A DNA stretch of 64,000 nt from Polaribacter sp. HaHaR_3_91. GTDB lineage: Bacteria; Bacteroidota; Bacteroidia; Flavobacteriales; Flavobacteriaceae. A program made the position numbers and the translations under genes. Shown in pieces: positions 7,861 through 17,465 of the stretch. The stretch covers positions 3,239,001 to 3,303,000 of the forward strand of contig NZ_CP058986.1 in the NCBI RefSeq assembly GCF_019278525.1, read 5' to 3'. Each line of letters begins with the position of its first letter. Position 1 is the first letter of the stretch. A model generated the notes under the pieces. That model saw only the letters and a list, made by a program, of their open reading frames with translations, did no database searches and had not been told where the DNA came from.

Positions 7861-10095
7861 CTAAACTTTCTTAATGTTTTTTATCAAACTTTCAGACAAG
7901 CTTAACAACCACCTAACCTGTTCAGAGACCATTTGTGTTTCGTGTAATTGAGATCTCATTTCTTTTGTAATAGGCAATCCCTTTGCTATTTCTTTGTCTC
8001 TTTGGTTTGATAAACTTTGAAAATAATCATCATAGTTCTTGGCAGCAAAACCTAACTCTTCTGTATCCAAACAAATGGTAGATTCCGAATTATTTAAGAG
8101 TTCCATCGCTATTTCTAAATTGGATAAAATGTGCTTAATATAAACTTCAAATTGTTCGGGCACCTTACCTGTTTCATTCGTTCTAATATACATCCCTAAA
8201 GAAGAAAGAGAAGACAAATACGTATTAATTATGGTTATAAGTTCATAAAATACTGCAATATTTTCTTGTCTAGATTTTGGTTCTTGTGCTAATCTTTGAT
8301 ACGCCGCATTTAAGTTTCCTACTTGTAAAAAGGCTTCTTTTCTGGCCAAAGCATATACAGTAGGCACTTCTCCTTTCTCGTGATAAAAAATAGCTATTTG
8401 TTTTAAAAACTCTGAAAAACCTTCAATTGATTTCGATAAAACTTCCTTAATATTTTTAGCTTCCCAAGCAGGCCAAAAAAGATAATTTGCAACGTATGCT
8501 AGCATAGAACCAATAAGAGTATCAATCACCCTAAACTGAATAACCGTTAAAATATTAGGGTGAATTAAAGCATACATAAAAATAACATATAGCGTAATAA
8601 AAGCTGCTGCATTTCTATAATTTTCCTTCACTAAAGAAAAACCTATTATTAAAGAAACGGCAGCTATTACAGCATAAATTACTGGATTTTGAGTTAAAAA
8701 AATAATTCCAACTCCTACAGCTGCTCCTATTAACGTACCTACTACCCTGTTCTTTGTTCTTTCTTTAGTTAAACCATAACTAGGTCTCATTATAACGACT
8801 ATCGTTAACAAAATCCAATAAGATTGCTGCATTTCTATAACAAAACCAATAGCAAAACCAATAAGCATGGTAAGCGTTAATCGTAAAGAATGTCTAAAGA
8901 TAGGTGACTTAAAAGTGAAATTTGCTTTTAGTTTTTTAACATCATAATCTTGAGGCGTTAAAAACTGTTCCGCGTCTTTAATAGCTCTAATTTTATCGTT
9001 TTTAGAATAGTTATCTAAAATTCTAACGATATCCATTAAATTACTAATTTGTTTTTCTTGATACGCTTTATAATTTAATAGAAAAATTACTCCTTCTCTA
9101 GATTCTGGCAAGCCAATATCTACTTTATAAATTTGAATATGATTTTCTATTTTTTTTATTAAAACCTTAAAATTATTTTTATACGTAAGTTTTTCTTCCT
9201 TTAGAATAACTTTTGAAATGTGATTTAGTTTATCTGAAACTTCAAAAATTAAAAGTTTAAACTCATCTACTTTCTCGTGGTGCTCTTTAAATAAAGTATC
9301 GAATTTGTCATAATCAATGGCATTTGAAATAGCAAGCTCATAGATTTCAATAATTTTAGAAAAAATTAATTGCTGACGTCTTGTTCTATTACTAAACCCG
9401 GAATTGAATCTTTTTTCTAAAACAACTTCCCGAATATTCTCTTGAAGTTCATTAATAGCTGTTTGCAATTTAAAGTTTTCCTTTAAGAGACTTGTTCTAT
9501 CATTTTCTTCCGCTAACAGTTTTCCTCTTATTTTTATAAATTCTGCTGTTTTCTCCAACAATTCAACAAATAAAAAGTCCGCCTGAACTCTAGGTAATAA
9601 CAATTGTGTTGAAATTGCTAAAACTAAATACCAAACACCTCCTAAGACAATAAATAATGAATGTTCTAAAATACTAATTTCTGTGCTTTGATGTCCAAAA
9701 GCCAAAACCAAAGCAATTAAACCGGATAAGGAAATTAAAGAAGCCCTAAAACCAAATACAGAAATATAAGAAATTAAAAAGACTAAAATGATTAGTAAAG
9801 GAACTAAAACAGGAAGGTAATTGTTAAAATAACCAATTAAAAATGTGATAGAGAAAGCTAAAATTAGAGACGCTAACATTCCATAAAACTTATGTTTCAC
9901 ACTACCTGAGACATCTGATGGTGCACATAAAATAGCGCCTAAAGCAACACTAAACCCTACATCAAAACTATCGAAAAAATATACAGAGACAATTACAGCA
10001 ATTACCATGGCTAAAGCAACTAAAAATGCTTTAATAAAATAAATGCCCTTAAAATATCTAATTAAATTTTTAACCATAATCAAATTAATATTCAA
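7861..10095 (-). CDS. FUSC family inner-membrane protein (YccS/aromatic-acid exporter-like)
   Basis: The 744-residue protein has two sets of membrane helices (about 20-165 and 400-530) separated and followed by long soluble helical regions. This is the duplicated architecture of YccS/YhfK and fusaric-acid-resistance-type (FUSC) proteins. The second membrane block contains the family stretch SYWILLTIVVIMRPSYGLTK followed by RTKNRVVGTLIGAAVG. A transport role in export of toxic organic acids is typical for the family but not demonstrable here. The start is ambiguous: Met7 (10077) gives the more usual MVKNLIRYFKG start. It converges on the amidohydrolase gene, with only 37 bp between the two stop codons. 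Confidence 0.85.
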   Translation of the reverse strand: MNINLIMVKNLIRYFKGIYFIKAFLVALAMVIAVIVSVYFFDSFDVGFSVALGAILCAPSDVSGSVKHKFYGMLASLILAFSITFLIGYFNNYLPVLVPLLIILVFLISYISVFGFRASLISLSGLIALVLAFGHQSTEISILEHSLFIVLGGVWYLVLAISTQLLLPRVQADFLFVELLEKTAEFIKIRGKLLAEENDRTSLLKENFKLQTAINELQENIREVVLEKRFNSGFSNRTRRQQLIFSKIIEIYELAISNAIDYDKFDTLFKEHHEKVDEFKLLIFEVSDKLNHISKVILKEEKLTYKNNFKVLIKKIENHIQIYKVDIGLPESREGVIFLLNYKAYQEKQISNLMDIVRILDNYSKNDKIRAIKDAEQFLTPQDYDVKKLKANFTFKSPIFRHSLRLTLTMLIGFAIGFVIEMQQSYWILLTIVVIMRPSYGLTKERTKNRVVGTLIGAAVGVGIIFLTQNPVIYAVIAAVSLIIGFSLVKENYRNAAAFITLYVIFMYALIHPNILTVIQFRVIDTLIGSMLAYVANYLFWPAWEAKNIKEVLSKSIEGFSEFLKQIAIFYHEKGEVPTVYALARKEAFLQVGNLNAAYQRLAQEPKSRQENIAVFYELITIINTYLSSLSSLGMYIRTNETGKVPEQFEVYIKHILSNLEIAMELLNNSESTICLDTEELGFAAKNYDDYFQSLSNQRDKEIAKGLPITKEMRSQLHETQMVSEQVRWLLSLSESLIKNIKKV

Positions 10096-10249
10096 ATTTA
10101 AGAAGTTTTCTTTCTAACACTAATAATTAAAGGGAATTAAAACAAAAAAATAAGTGAAGTAAAAACACTTGAGAACTTAACATCAATATAAAAAAAGGTT
10201 TGTAAAACATAAAATAATTGTCGATCCTAATTATTTAAGAGTAACATTA

Positions 10250-10369
10250 TTATTTATGAAAACCATCACATAAATGTTTATTTTCAGACAAACCACAAGT
10301 ACACCATGCATAGTTCCCTCCTTCTAATTCTACTGATAGAGATCTATTTTTAGCTCTTTTGGTAATTCC
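10250..10369 (-). pseudogene. Remnant of a CDGSH iron-sulfur domain protein
   Basis: In the otherwise gene-free 10096-10479 gap, the minus strand between two stop codons reads 39 residues. They include SVELEGGNYAWCTCG and, directly after, LSENKHLCDGFHK, then a stop. The CDGSH family signature is C-x-C-x2-S-x3-P-x-C-D-G-S-x-H (the Cys3His 2Fe-2S site). Here all three Cys and the His are present, but the Pro is His and the residue before His is Phe. There is no ATG, and a stop codon lies immediately upstream of the fragment (10370-10372). The three Cys and the spacing make the assignment strong. A functional start at ATT (second codon) cannot be excluded, but decay is the simpler reading. The rest of the gap shows nothing else. 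Confidence 0.6.
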
Positions 10370-10479
10370 TTATTTATTTTAGTGAATAATATAACAAAAT
10401 TTCAGGAATAGTTTATAAAATTTTAATTTATAATGATTTTTAATTATTTTATATTAGCCCGAAATTTTAAAACTATAAA

Positions 10480-11319
10480 ATGAAATCCTACTTAACACTT
10501 TTTTTATCAGTAATTCTTTTTACCTCTTGTATTAGCGATGATGAAACTACTTGTACACCTCAAACAGATGAAGACATTGTTGAATATATTGAGAGTAAAG
10601 ACTTAATAACTACAAAGACTGAATCTGGCTTATATTATACTGTAAACAATGAAGGTACAGGAGAAACTCCAACTGAAAATTCTATTGTAGATGTTAAATA
10701 TAAAACATATTTTTTAGACGGAACTGGTAATGCAGAAAGTGAATCTATCGCTCTAAATTTAAGCACATTAATCCCAGGATTAAGTGAAGGAATTCAACTA
10801 TTTAAAGAAGGAGGAAGTGGAACTTTAATTATTCCTTCTGAATTAGCTTTTGGAGAATCTGGAAACTCTACTGGATCTATTCCTTGTGGAACTGTTTTAG
10901 TTTTTGAAATAGAAGTTTTAGCTGTTCATGATAGTTATGAGGCACAAAATGAAGTTGCTATTTTAAAATATATTGATGACAACGATTTAGATGCTATAAA
11001 AACAGAGTCTGGTTTATATTACGTTATAAATACAGAAGGAACAGGAGCACAACCAACAAGTACTTCTAACGTAACTGTTTCTTACAAAGGAACTTTTTTA
11101 AACGGAGAGACTTTTGATGAAAGCACTGTGTCTGGAATAGACTTTAATTTAAGTCAAGTAATTGCTGGTTGGACAGAAGGCATTACATACTTTAAAGAAG
11201 GTGGAGAAGGCATTCTTTTAGTCCCTTATACTTTGGGTTATGGACAGTACGGAAGTGGCGCTATTCCTGGTTATACTCCTTTAGCCTTTGATGTAAAATT
11301 AATTAGCGTTAATAACTAG
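10480..11319 (+). CDS. Tandem FKBP-type peptidyl-prolyl isomerase lipoprotein
   Basis: The 279-residue lipoprotein (MKSYLTLFLSVILFTSC, Cys17) contains two FKBP domains in tandem, about 45-150 and 165-279. Each opens with a similar block (ESGLYYTVNNEGTGETP and ESGLYYVINTEGTGAQP) and closes with a L-x-F-x-(I/V) strand. The second domain keeps the fuller active-site layout (GTFLNGETFDES, GWTEGITYFKEGG, YGSGAIPGYTPLAFDV). The first is more divergent (GTGNAESESI, an inserted Cys-containing SIPCGTVL). It probably assists folding of exported proteins in the periplasm, anchored in a membrane. A strong hairpin terminator follows. Confidence 0.88.
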   Translation: MKSYLTLFLSVILFTSCISDDETTCTPQTDEDIVEYIESKDLITTKTESGLYYTVNNEGTGETPTENSIVDVKYKTYFLDGTGNAESESIALNLSTLIPGLSEGIQLFKEGGSGTLIIPSELAFGESGNSTGSIPCGTVLVFEIEVLAVHDSYEAQNEVAILKYIDDNDLDAIKTESGLYYVINTEGTGAQPTSTSNVTVSYKGTFLNGETFDESTVSGIDFNLSQVIAGWTEGITYFKEGGEGILLVPYTLGYGQYGSGAIPGYTPLAFDVKLISVNN

Positions 11320-11337
11320 ACTAGTTTTTAAACTACA

Positions 11338-11372
11338 AAAAAAAGCGAAACTTATTAAGTTTCGCTTTTTTT
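11338..11372. terminator. Bidirectional terminator between FKBP and S41 genes
   Basis: A-run, AAAAGCGAAACTT, loop ATTA-like, AAGTTTCGCTTTT, T-run. The inverted repeat is flanked by A7 and T7, so it can terminate both the plus-strand FKBP gene and the convergent minus-strand protease gene. Confidence 0.85.
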
Positions 11373-11390
11373 ATGCTTATTATTTATTCA

Positions 11391-14300
11391 CTAATTTAAA
11401 TCTTGCAATAAAACCTCTACAGCTTTCTTTAACTGATCATCTTCTCCCCTTGCTTTCCATCCCGGTTTATTTTGTACTAAAATATCTGGTACTGCAGGTC
11501 CGTTTTCCATATTCATACCAGATTCTTTAACATACCAAGCTCTATAAGGCATTCTAATAGAACCATCTTGCAATCTTTGAGAACCTGTAGAAATTACAGC
11601 TCCAAAGGTTGGTTGCCCTACTACTTTACCTAACTTAAAACTTTTAAATGCGTGTGCAAAAATTTCTGCATTAGAATAACTGCTTTCATTTGTTAAAGCA
11701 ACTAAAGGCTTTGTATTTACAGCCAATAAAGCTCTTTCGTTAAAAGGATAATTGCCAGAGAAATTTTTGTTATCTCTTTGTAAATTATCAGTTGCTCCTC
11801 TTGGTACAGTGTAAGAATGTTGTTGCACTGTTAAAACAGCCATTAAACGGTCTGTAGTCCAACCTCCACCATTATTTCTAACATCTATTACAATTCCTTT
11901 TTTACCATAACCACTTGCTTTTAACTCTCTTTCAAAACGCTCAAAACTTGGTAAATTCATTCCTTGTATATGAATATATCCTAATTGTCCGTTAGAATAT
12001 TCATCTACTAACTTTTTTCTAGAGTTTATCCATTCTTCATAACGTAAATTACTAATCGTTCTCGTAGATTCTGTTCTTACCACAATTTCTCTTTTATCAG
12101 CTAGATTTAATAAGATTTCATTTTCAGAAGTATTTTTTAACAAACTATAAAAGTTAGTATTTTCTTTAATTTCTACTCCATTTACAGTGGTAATAACATC
12201 TCCTTTTTGCAAAGAAACATTGTTTTTTGTTGCTGTAGAGTTTGGTAAGATAAAGTTTATTTTCACTCCTTTTTTTACATTAGAAACATCCAAACCTAAT
12301 AAACCAATATTATCATTAGAAACTTTTTCTGGCGTTTTACCTCTATATCCCATATGACTTGCATTTAACTGCCCTAACATATTGTTAAACATAAAAGAAT
12401 AGTCATGTTTACTTTCGGCTGCTAAAACCATTGGTCGGTATCTTTCTACAATTTTATCCCAATTATATCCATGAAACTTAGGATCATAAAAACCTGCAGT
12501 AATTGCCCTAACACCTTCTTCAAAAACTTGTTCATTTAGTTTACTAAAGTTTGTTGTATAGGTAGCTGAATGAGAAAATGATAAAACTTTATCAGATTTT
12601 AAGTTTAAAGATTTTAACTTTCCTTCTGCAGCATAATATAAATTATCCTTATGTAAACTATAACCGCGTAAACCACCAACACCTTTAACTAATTTTGGTT
12701 TGCCTCCTTTTAAGTCTAATTTATACAAACCACTTTCACCTGTTGTTGCATCTAAAGCTGCAATATAAATACTCTTACTATCTGCACTAAAAAATCTTCC
12801 GCTTTCATTACCTGCCCAATTTGTTAACTGTACAAGTCTGTCGTAAATTTTATCTTCATCAATTTTTACATCAACAACTTTCTTTTCATCCTTGCTTTTA
12901 ACATCTTCTTTAGAACTGTAATAATCTCCTTCTTCAAAATCTGTTTTGGTTTTTTCCCAATCAGATTTTTGTAACCAAATCATCCAAGTATCGTAATTAA
13001 TACCTCCTCTATCTCCTGCTCTATTAGAAACAAAAGAAAGTTTTTTTCCGTCTGGACTCCAAGCCGGAGAAGAATCTGACCTAGGATGCATAGAAACATT
13101 TATCTTTTTAGATGGATTTTCTATAGATTGAATATAGATTTCACTATCAAAATTTAAATCATCTTGAGAATATGCAATGTACTTACTGTCCGGGCTCCAG
13201 GCTACACCTTCTGCTGCTGCCCATGTATCTGAATAACTTTTAACGTTAACTATTTTACCCTCTTTTAAATCTGCAATTACCAATTGTCCTCTACCAATTC
13301 TATAAGAAATTTTCTTTCCGTTTGGCGAAACTAATGGTTCAAAAACATCAATTTTACTTTTTGTTAGTTTTGTAACTTTCGTTTTTAGGCTTCTACTTAA
13401 GTTTACTTTATCATCTGTAGAAACAACTTTATATAGCTCATTTTGACCGTTTCTATCTGATAAAAAACCTAATGTATTATCGTCTATCCAAAAAGGATTA
13501 TCATCTTTAAAAGGATTATTACTAACATTATTTGTTTTCTTTTTATCCTTATTATTTTCTTTCACAAAAATTTCTCCGTTAATACTTAACGCTATTAATT
13601 TTCCGTTTGGCGAAACATTTAAATCTTTAATTCCGCTAGAAACCGTCTCTGTTTCTTCTAACTCAAATCTATTATCTGTTGCTAAGTTTAGGTTTATTTT
13701 TGATGTTGATCCATTTTCTATTTTAAAAACATCTAATCCGCTGTTGTAAATAATAGTACCATTGTTACTTACAGAGTAAGATAAAACACCATTAACTTTT
13801 AAATCTGTTAACTTATTTTCTGTACCATTTTTGCTACCGTTTGTATTTAATAAAGTTTTATAAATATTATATCTACCGCTTTCTGCACCTATATAAAACA
13901 AATTGCTTTGCGCATCCCAAAACGGAGAATGATCGTTTTTGTTACTTGTAGTAATTTGATGATATTCTTGGGTCTTTATATTATAAATCCAAATATCTCT
14001 TTGTGCAGGACCGTTATAATCTTCTCTAGAAATTCTACAAGTTCCTTTTACAAAAGCAACTAAATTACCGTTAGGCGATATAGAAGCCTGACTACCTAAA
14101 GCAGTCATAAAACGATTAGGAGTTTCTCCGTTTTCGTTAATTTTATAAATTGATGTTTCTCTTTCTGTTCCTTTATAAATTCTATTACTTGAAAATATAA
14201 TTTCTCCATCAGCATTCCACTGACTCGGTGTATCTGTTGTAGGATAGTAGGTTAATTGTTTAGGGATTCCTCCGTTTAAACCTGTTTTAAAAATGTTTGT

Positions 14301-14558
14301 ATTTCCTCTTCTATTAGAAGTAAAAACTAACTGATTACTTTCTGAATTCCATGTAGGACTGGTCTCATAAGCTTGATGAATTGTTAGCCTTTTAGGCTGA
14401 TTTGTTTTTAAATCGAGAACCCAAATATCACCATCAAAACTAAATGCCATCTTAGAAGCGTCTGGGCTTATAGATGGCATTCTTATTAAGGTGCTTTGAG
14501 CAATTAAAACAGTTGTACTAAATAGAACTGCATAAAAAAATAAAGTCTTTTTAATCAT
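11391..14558 (-). CDS. Tricorn-like S41 protease with TolB/WD40-like propeller and PDZ domain
   Basis: The 1055-residue secreted protein is read from Met9 of the longest frame, because MIKKTLFFYAVLFSTTVLIAQ is a clean signal peptide there; an upstream ATG at 14582 adds 8 residues. The N-terminal ~650 residues are beta-propeller repeats with TolB/tricorn signatures (ISPDASKMAFSFDGDIWVLD, WSPDGKKLSFVSNRAG). A helical connector (FYDPKFHGYNWDKIVERYRP), a PDZ domain (LQKGDVITTVNGVEI) and an S41 catalytic domain follow. The latter has DVRNNGGGW and SYSNAEIFAHAF, containing the presumed nucleophilic Ser. This is the domain order of tricorn protease, which degrades peptides. Here it would act in the periplasm. 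It stands alone, convergent with the FKBP gene, next to the end of the trp operon. Confidence 0.92.
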   Translation of the reverse strand: MIKKTLFFYAVLFSTTVLIAQSTLIRMPSISPDASKMAFSFDGDIWVLDLKTNQPKRLTIHQAYETSPTWNSESNQLVFTSNRRGNTNIFKTGLNGGIPKQLTYYPTTDTPSQWNADGEIIFSSNRIYKGTERETSIYKINENGETPNRFMTALGSQASISPNGNLVAFVKGTCRISREDYNGPAQRDIWIYNIKTQEYHQITTSNKNDHSPFWDAQSNLFYIGAESGRYNIYKTLLNTNGSKNGTENKLTDLKVNGVLSYSVSNNGTIIYNSGLDVFKIENGSTSKINLNLATDNRFELEETETVSSGIKDLNVSPNGKLIALSINGEIFVKENNKDKKKTNNVSNNPFKDDNPFWIDDNTLGFLSDRNGQNELYKVVSTDDKVNLSRSLKTKVTKLTKSKIDVFEPLVSPNGKKISYRIGRGQLVIADLKEGKIVNVKSYSDTWAAAEGVAWSPDSKYIAYSQDDLNFDSEIYIQSIENPSKKINVSMHPRSDSSPAWSPDGKKLSFVSNRAGDRGGINYDTWMIWLQKSDWEKTKTDFEEGDYYSSKEDVKSKDEKKVVDVKIDEDKIYDRLVQLTNWAGNESGRFFSADSKSIYIAALDATTGESGLYKLDLKGGKPKLVKGVGGLRGYSLHKDNLYYAAEGKLKSLNLKSDKVLSFSHSATYTTNFSKLNEQVFEEGVRAITAGFYDPKFHGYNWDKIVERYRPMVLAAESKHDYSFMFNNMLGQLNASHMGYRGKTPEKVSNDNIGLLGLDVSNVKKGVKINFILPNSTATKNNVSLQKGDVITTVNGVEIKENTNFYSLLKNTSENEILLNLADKREIVVRTESTRTISNLRYEEWINSRKKLVDEYSNGQLGYIHIQGMNLPSFERFERELKASGYGKKGIVIDVRNNGGGWTTDRLMAVLTVQQHSYTVPRGATDNLQRDNKNFSGNYPFNERALLAVNTKPLVALTNESSYSNAEIFAHAFKSFKLGKVVGQPTFGAVISTGSQRLQDGSIRMPYRAWYVKESGMNMENGPAVPDILVQNKPGWKARGEDDQLKKAVEVLLQDLN

Positions 14559-14645
14559 TATTACTGAGGTTTTAATGACCAAATTAAACTTTATTAAGTT
14601 TATAACGTTTTTTTAAATACTCTTTAAGAAATATTTAAGAGTTTC

Positions 14646-15410
14646 TTAACTTATTATAGGTTTAATAAAATCATCAATTTTATCAATACCATTTTCTCCT
14701 AAGTTCTTTATAAATGCAGAACCAATAATGGTTCCGTTTGAATATTTACAAGCAGTTGTAAAAGTTTGTTTATCAGAAATACCAAAACCAACAATTAAAT
14801 TACTTTGCAAGTTCATGTTTTTAATTCTTTCGAAATATGCAATTTGTTGATTAGATATATCGCCTTTTGCACCGGTAATAGAAGCAGAAGCAACTACATA
14901 AATAAACGCTTTAGAATACGCATCTATTTTTCTAATTCTTTCTTCGGATGTATGCGGAGTAATTAAAAATACACTTGTAATTCCGTATTTTTCAAACAAT
15001 GCTTTATAATGATTTTCAAACTCTACCATTGGTAAATCTGGAAGAATAACCGTTTCTATACCACAATCTACTACTTTCTGACAAAACTTATCCTCACCAT
15101 ATTTAATCATCTGATTTAAATACCCCATTAAAACTAAAGGTGTTTTATTAGTGTCTTTAATCGTCATTAATTGATCGAATATAATGTCTAAATTAATTCC
15201 GTTTTCTAATGCTTTTTGGCTACTTTCTTGTATCGTAGGACCATCTGCTAAAGGATCTGAATATGGTAAACCAACTTCTATAAAATCTACACCACTTTTT
15301 TCTAATGCAGTAATTACCTTAGTAGTATCATCTAATTTAGGATAACCACAAGTAAAATAAATCGATAATAAATTTTTCTTTTCCTGAAAGATTGTTTCTA
15401 ATTTTTTCAT
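14646..15410 (-). CDS. trpA: Tryptophan synthase alpha subunit
   Basis: The 254-residue TIM barrel cleaves indole-3-glycerol phosphate to indole and glyceraldehyde-3-phosphate. Catalytic Glu45 (FIEVGLPY) and Asp56 (SDPLADGPT) are 11 residues apart, as in Salmonella TrpA Glu49/Asp60. The C-terminal phosphate site GFGISDKQ...GTIIGSAFIK is also present. It is the last gene of the trp operon. Its ATG overlaps the stop of the DUF3050-like gene by 4 bp (ATGA type), so translation of the two is coupled. It is separated from its partner trpB by that extra gene, which is unusual for trpBA pairs. Confidence 0.97.
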   Translation of the reverse strand: MKKLETIFQEKKNLLSIYFTCGYPKLDDTTKVITALEKSGVDFIEVGLPYSDPLADGPTIQESSQKALENGINLDIIFDQLMTIKDTNKTPLVLMGYLNQMIKYGEDKFCQKVVDCGIETVILPDLPMVEFENHYKALFEKYGITSVFLITPHTSEERIRKIDAYSKAFIYVVASASITGAKGDISNQQIAYFERIKNMNLQSNLIVGFGISDKQTFTTACKYSNGTIIGSAFIKNLGENGIDKIDDFIKPIIS

Positions 15411-16198
15411 GCTAAAATTGGTTCGTTTTTACTTTTTAATTCTTCTTCTACAGCACTCCACAAATTAATTCTTACTTGCAAAGATTCTTTAGCAACCTCT
15501 AAAACTTCTTGCCATTTCTTATCGTCATTACCACATAATTCCTCAATCATTTGTAATGATAAAGGTCCGTGTTCATCTCCATCTAACTCAATATGTCTTT
15601 CTAAATAATAGATAAAATTATCAAACTTTTTATTACTTTTTAAAGTTGTTTCACCAACAATTTTTAAAAACATATCTGGTATAATATCTTCTCTACCAAA
15701 TGTAAAAGCTGCTGCAATTTTATGATCTTCTTTAGTATCAATTATTTTAAAAGTATACGCAACAAAGTCTTTTATACTCTTATGAATCGATAATTTTTCA
15801 ATCGATTTTACAACGTCTTCACCTTTAGAAATTTCATCAATAAAACCTGCTATTTTAGAGCAATCTGCATTCATTTCTTGCATTGCATCTAAATACATTT
15901 CATAATGACTTTTTAAAACACCATCTTTATTAACGTCACTTTCTTCTGCCAACGTAATTTCGTTGATAAAACGAACTAAGTTGGTGTTCTTCTTCGGAAT
16001 CCAAGGAATTGAAACCGTTGTTAAGTTGATTTGCAATGCTTTTAAAAGCGACATAAAATCCCAAACGGCAAAAACATGTGCTTCCATAAAAGTTTTTATA
16101 TCTTCTATAGAATTTAACTTTTTATAAAGTTGATGGTTCTTTAAATCTTCTCTTAAAGACACCAACTCACTTTCAATATGTGCTATTTTAGAACTCAT
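15407..16198 (-). CDS. DUF3050-like (haem-oxygenase-fold) protein inside the trp operon
   Basis: The 263-residue all-helical protein is, from memory of the family, a DUF3050 member with the haem-oxygenase-like fold. Possible metal-ligand clusters are Glu39/His41 (EAHVFAVWDFM), His98 (KSHYEMY), Glu170/Asp171 (FGRED), and Glu200, His202, Glu204, Asp206, His210 (YLERHIELDGDEH). The D-x3-H near the C-terminus resembles di-iron oxidases/oxygenases of this fold. It overlaps trpB by 1 bp upstream and trpA by 4 bp downstream, so it is fully embedded in the operon and presumably expressed with the tryptophan synthase subunits. No trp-pathway step is missing from the operon, so its function is not assigned. 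An oxygen-dependent role on a tryptophan-related compound is only a hypothesis. Confidence 0.7.
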   Translation of the reverse strand: MSSKIAHIESELVSLREDLKNHQLYKKLNSIEDIKTFMEAHVFAVWDFMSLLKALQINLTTVSIPWIPKKNTNLVRFINEITLAEESDVNKDGVLKSHYEMYLDAMQEMNADCSKIAGFIDEISKGEDVVKSIEKLSIHKSIKDFVAYTFKIIDTKEDHKIAAAFTFGREDIIPDMFLKIVGETTLKSNKKFDNFIYYLERHIELDGDEHGPLSLQMIEELCGNDDKKWQEVLEVAKESLQVRINLWSAVEEELKSKNEPILA

Positions 16199-17382
16199 TA
16201 TTCTTCTAAATGATTGATAAACGTTTCTAAATCTTTATCTCCTCTACCCGATAAATTAACCACCACAACTTGGTCCTTTTTAAATTTAATTTTTGATAAA
16301 ACAGCCAAAGCATGCGCACTTTCTAAGGCAGGAATAATTCCCTCAATTCTAGTTAATTCATATGCTGCTGCCAATGCTTCTTTATCTGTAGCATCCATAA
16401 ACTTAGCTCTTTTACTTTCGTATAAAAACGCATGTAAAGGGCCAACTCCCGGATAATCTAAACCTGCTGAAATAGAATAAGGTTCAACAATTTGTCCGTA
16501 TTCATCTTGCATTAAAATGGTTTTAGAACCATGAATAATTCCTACTTGTCCTAATTGAGAAGTGGCAGCACTTTCACCAGAATTAACTCCTAAACCAGAA
16601 GCCTCTACTGCTATTAGTTCTACCTCTTCATCATCCATATAGTGATAAAAAGCCCCAGCAGCATTAGATCCTCCACCAACACAAGCTATAATTGTATCCG
16701 GATTTTCTTTACCTGTTTTCTCTTTTAGCTGCCATTTCATTTCTTCTGAAATTACTGCTTGTAAACGTGCAACCATATCTGGGTACGGATGCGGACCAAC
16801 TACAGAACCAATTAAGTAAAACGTTTCTGGATGCTGAATCCAATACCTTATCGCTTCATTTGTTGCGTCTTTTAAAGTTCTACTTCCGCTTAAAGCAGGA
16901 ATTACTTTTGCACCCAACATTTTCATACGTGCAACATTTGGCGCTTGACGCTCAATGTCTTTTTCTCCCATAAAAACAGTACACTCTAAGCCCATTAAAG
17001 CACAAACTGTAGCGGTAGCGACACCATGTTGCCCTGCACCTGTTTCTGCTATAATCTTAGTTTTCCCTAATTTCTTAGCAACCAAAATCTGACCAATCGT
17101 ATTGTTTACTTTATGTGCTCCTGTATGGTTTAAATCTTCTCGTTTTAAATAAATAAAAGCACCGTATTTTTCTGACAAACGTTTTGCCAAATACAACGGA
17201 CTTGGGCGACCAACGTAATCTTTTAATAAGGATTTATATTCTTCTTGAAACTCTTCCGATTCTAAAATTTGAAGGTAATTATCTTCTAACTCCTTTACAT
17301 TCGGATATAACAATTCTGGGATAAAAGCACCTCCAAATTGTCCGTAATAACCATTTTTGTCTGGGTGAAATTTTGATTTCAT
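16198..17382 (-). CDS. trpB: Tryptophan synthase beta subunit
   Basis: The 394-residue PLP enzyme condenses indole with serine to tryptophan. Lys91 in HTGAHKVNN is the PLP Schiff-base lysine, [10 protein letters not shown] binds the cofactor phosphate, and [15 protein letters not shown] motifs are intact (here [10 protein letters not shown]). Length and motifs fit TrpB1, the partner of TrpA. It is preceded by an 80-bp gap filled with an inverted-repeat element and is translationally coupled to the DUF3050-like gene downstream (stop and start share one base). Confidence 0.98.
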   Translation of the reverse strand: MKSKFHPDKNGYYGQFGGAFIPELLYPNVKELEDNYLQILESEEFQEEYKSLLKDYVGRPSPLYLAKRLSEKYGAFIYLKREDLNHTGAHKVNNTIGQILVAKKLGKTKIIAETGAGQHGVATATVCALMGLECTVFMGEKDIERQAPNVARMKMLGAKVIPALSGSRTLKDATNEAIRYWIQHPETFYLIGSVVGPHPYPDMVARLQAVISEEMKWQLKEKTGKENPDTIIACVGGGSNAAGAFYHYMDDEEVELIAVEASGLGVNSGESAATSQLGQVGIIHGSKTILMQDEYGQIVEPYSISAGLDYPGVGPLHAFLYESKRAKFMDATDKEALAAAYELTRIEGIIPALESAHALAVLSKIKFKKDQVVVVNLSGRGDKDLETFINHLEE

Positions 17383-17389
17383 ATCTTAA

Positions 17390-17465
17390 ATTGTGTAATT
17401 GTTTATTTGTTTAATCGTGTAATTGTTGATGTGCTTTTTTACACAATTCAACTTTTACACAATTA
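17390..17465. repeat. TGTGTAATTG-type intergenic inverted repeat, copy 1
   Basis: The gap between trpF and trpB is built of units TTGTGTAATTGTT and CGTGTAATTGTTG on one side and ACACAATTCAA and TTACACAATTA on the other, so it can fold into a long imperfect hairpin. Its edge contains the trpF stop codon. A related element lies at 46474-46562 between hpt::adk and obgE. Confidence 0.65.

Noticed and set aside
7846..7891. AAGTTTGATAAAA...TTTTATCAAACTT as a terminator between the amidohydrolase and FUSC genes
   Set aside because: The arms are complementary but the loop is long, no U-tract follows, and one arm lies inside the FUSC coding sequence; too weak to list.
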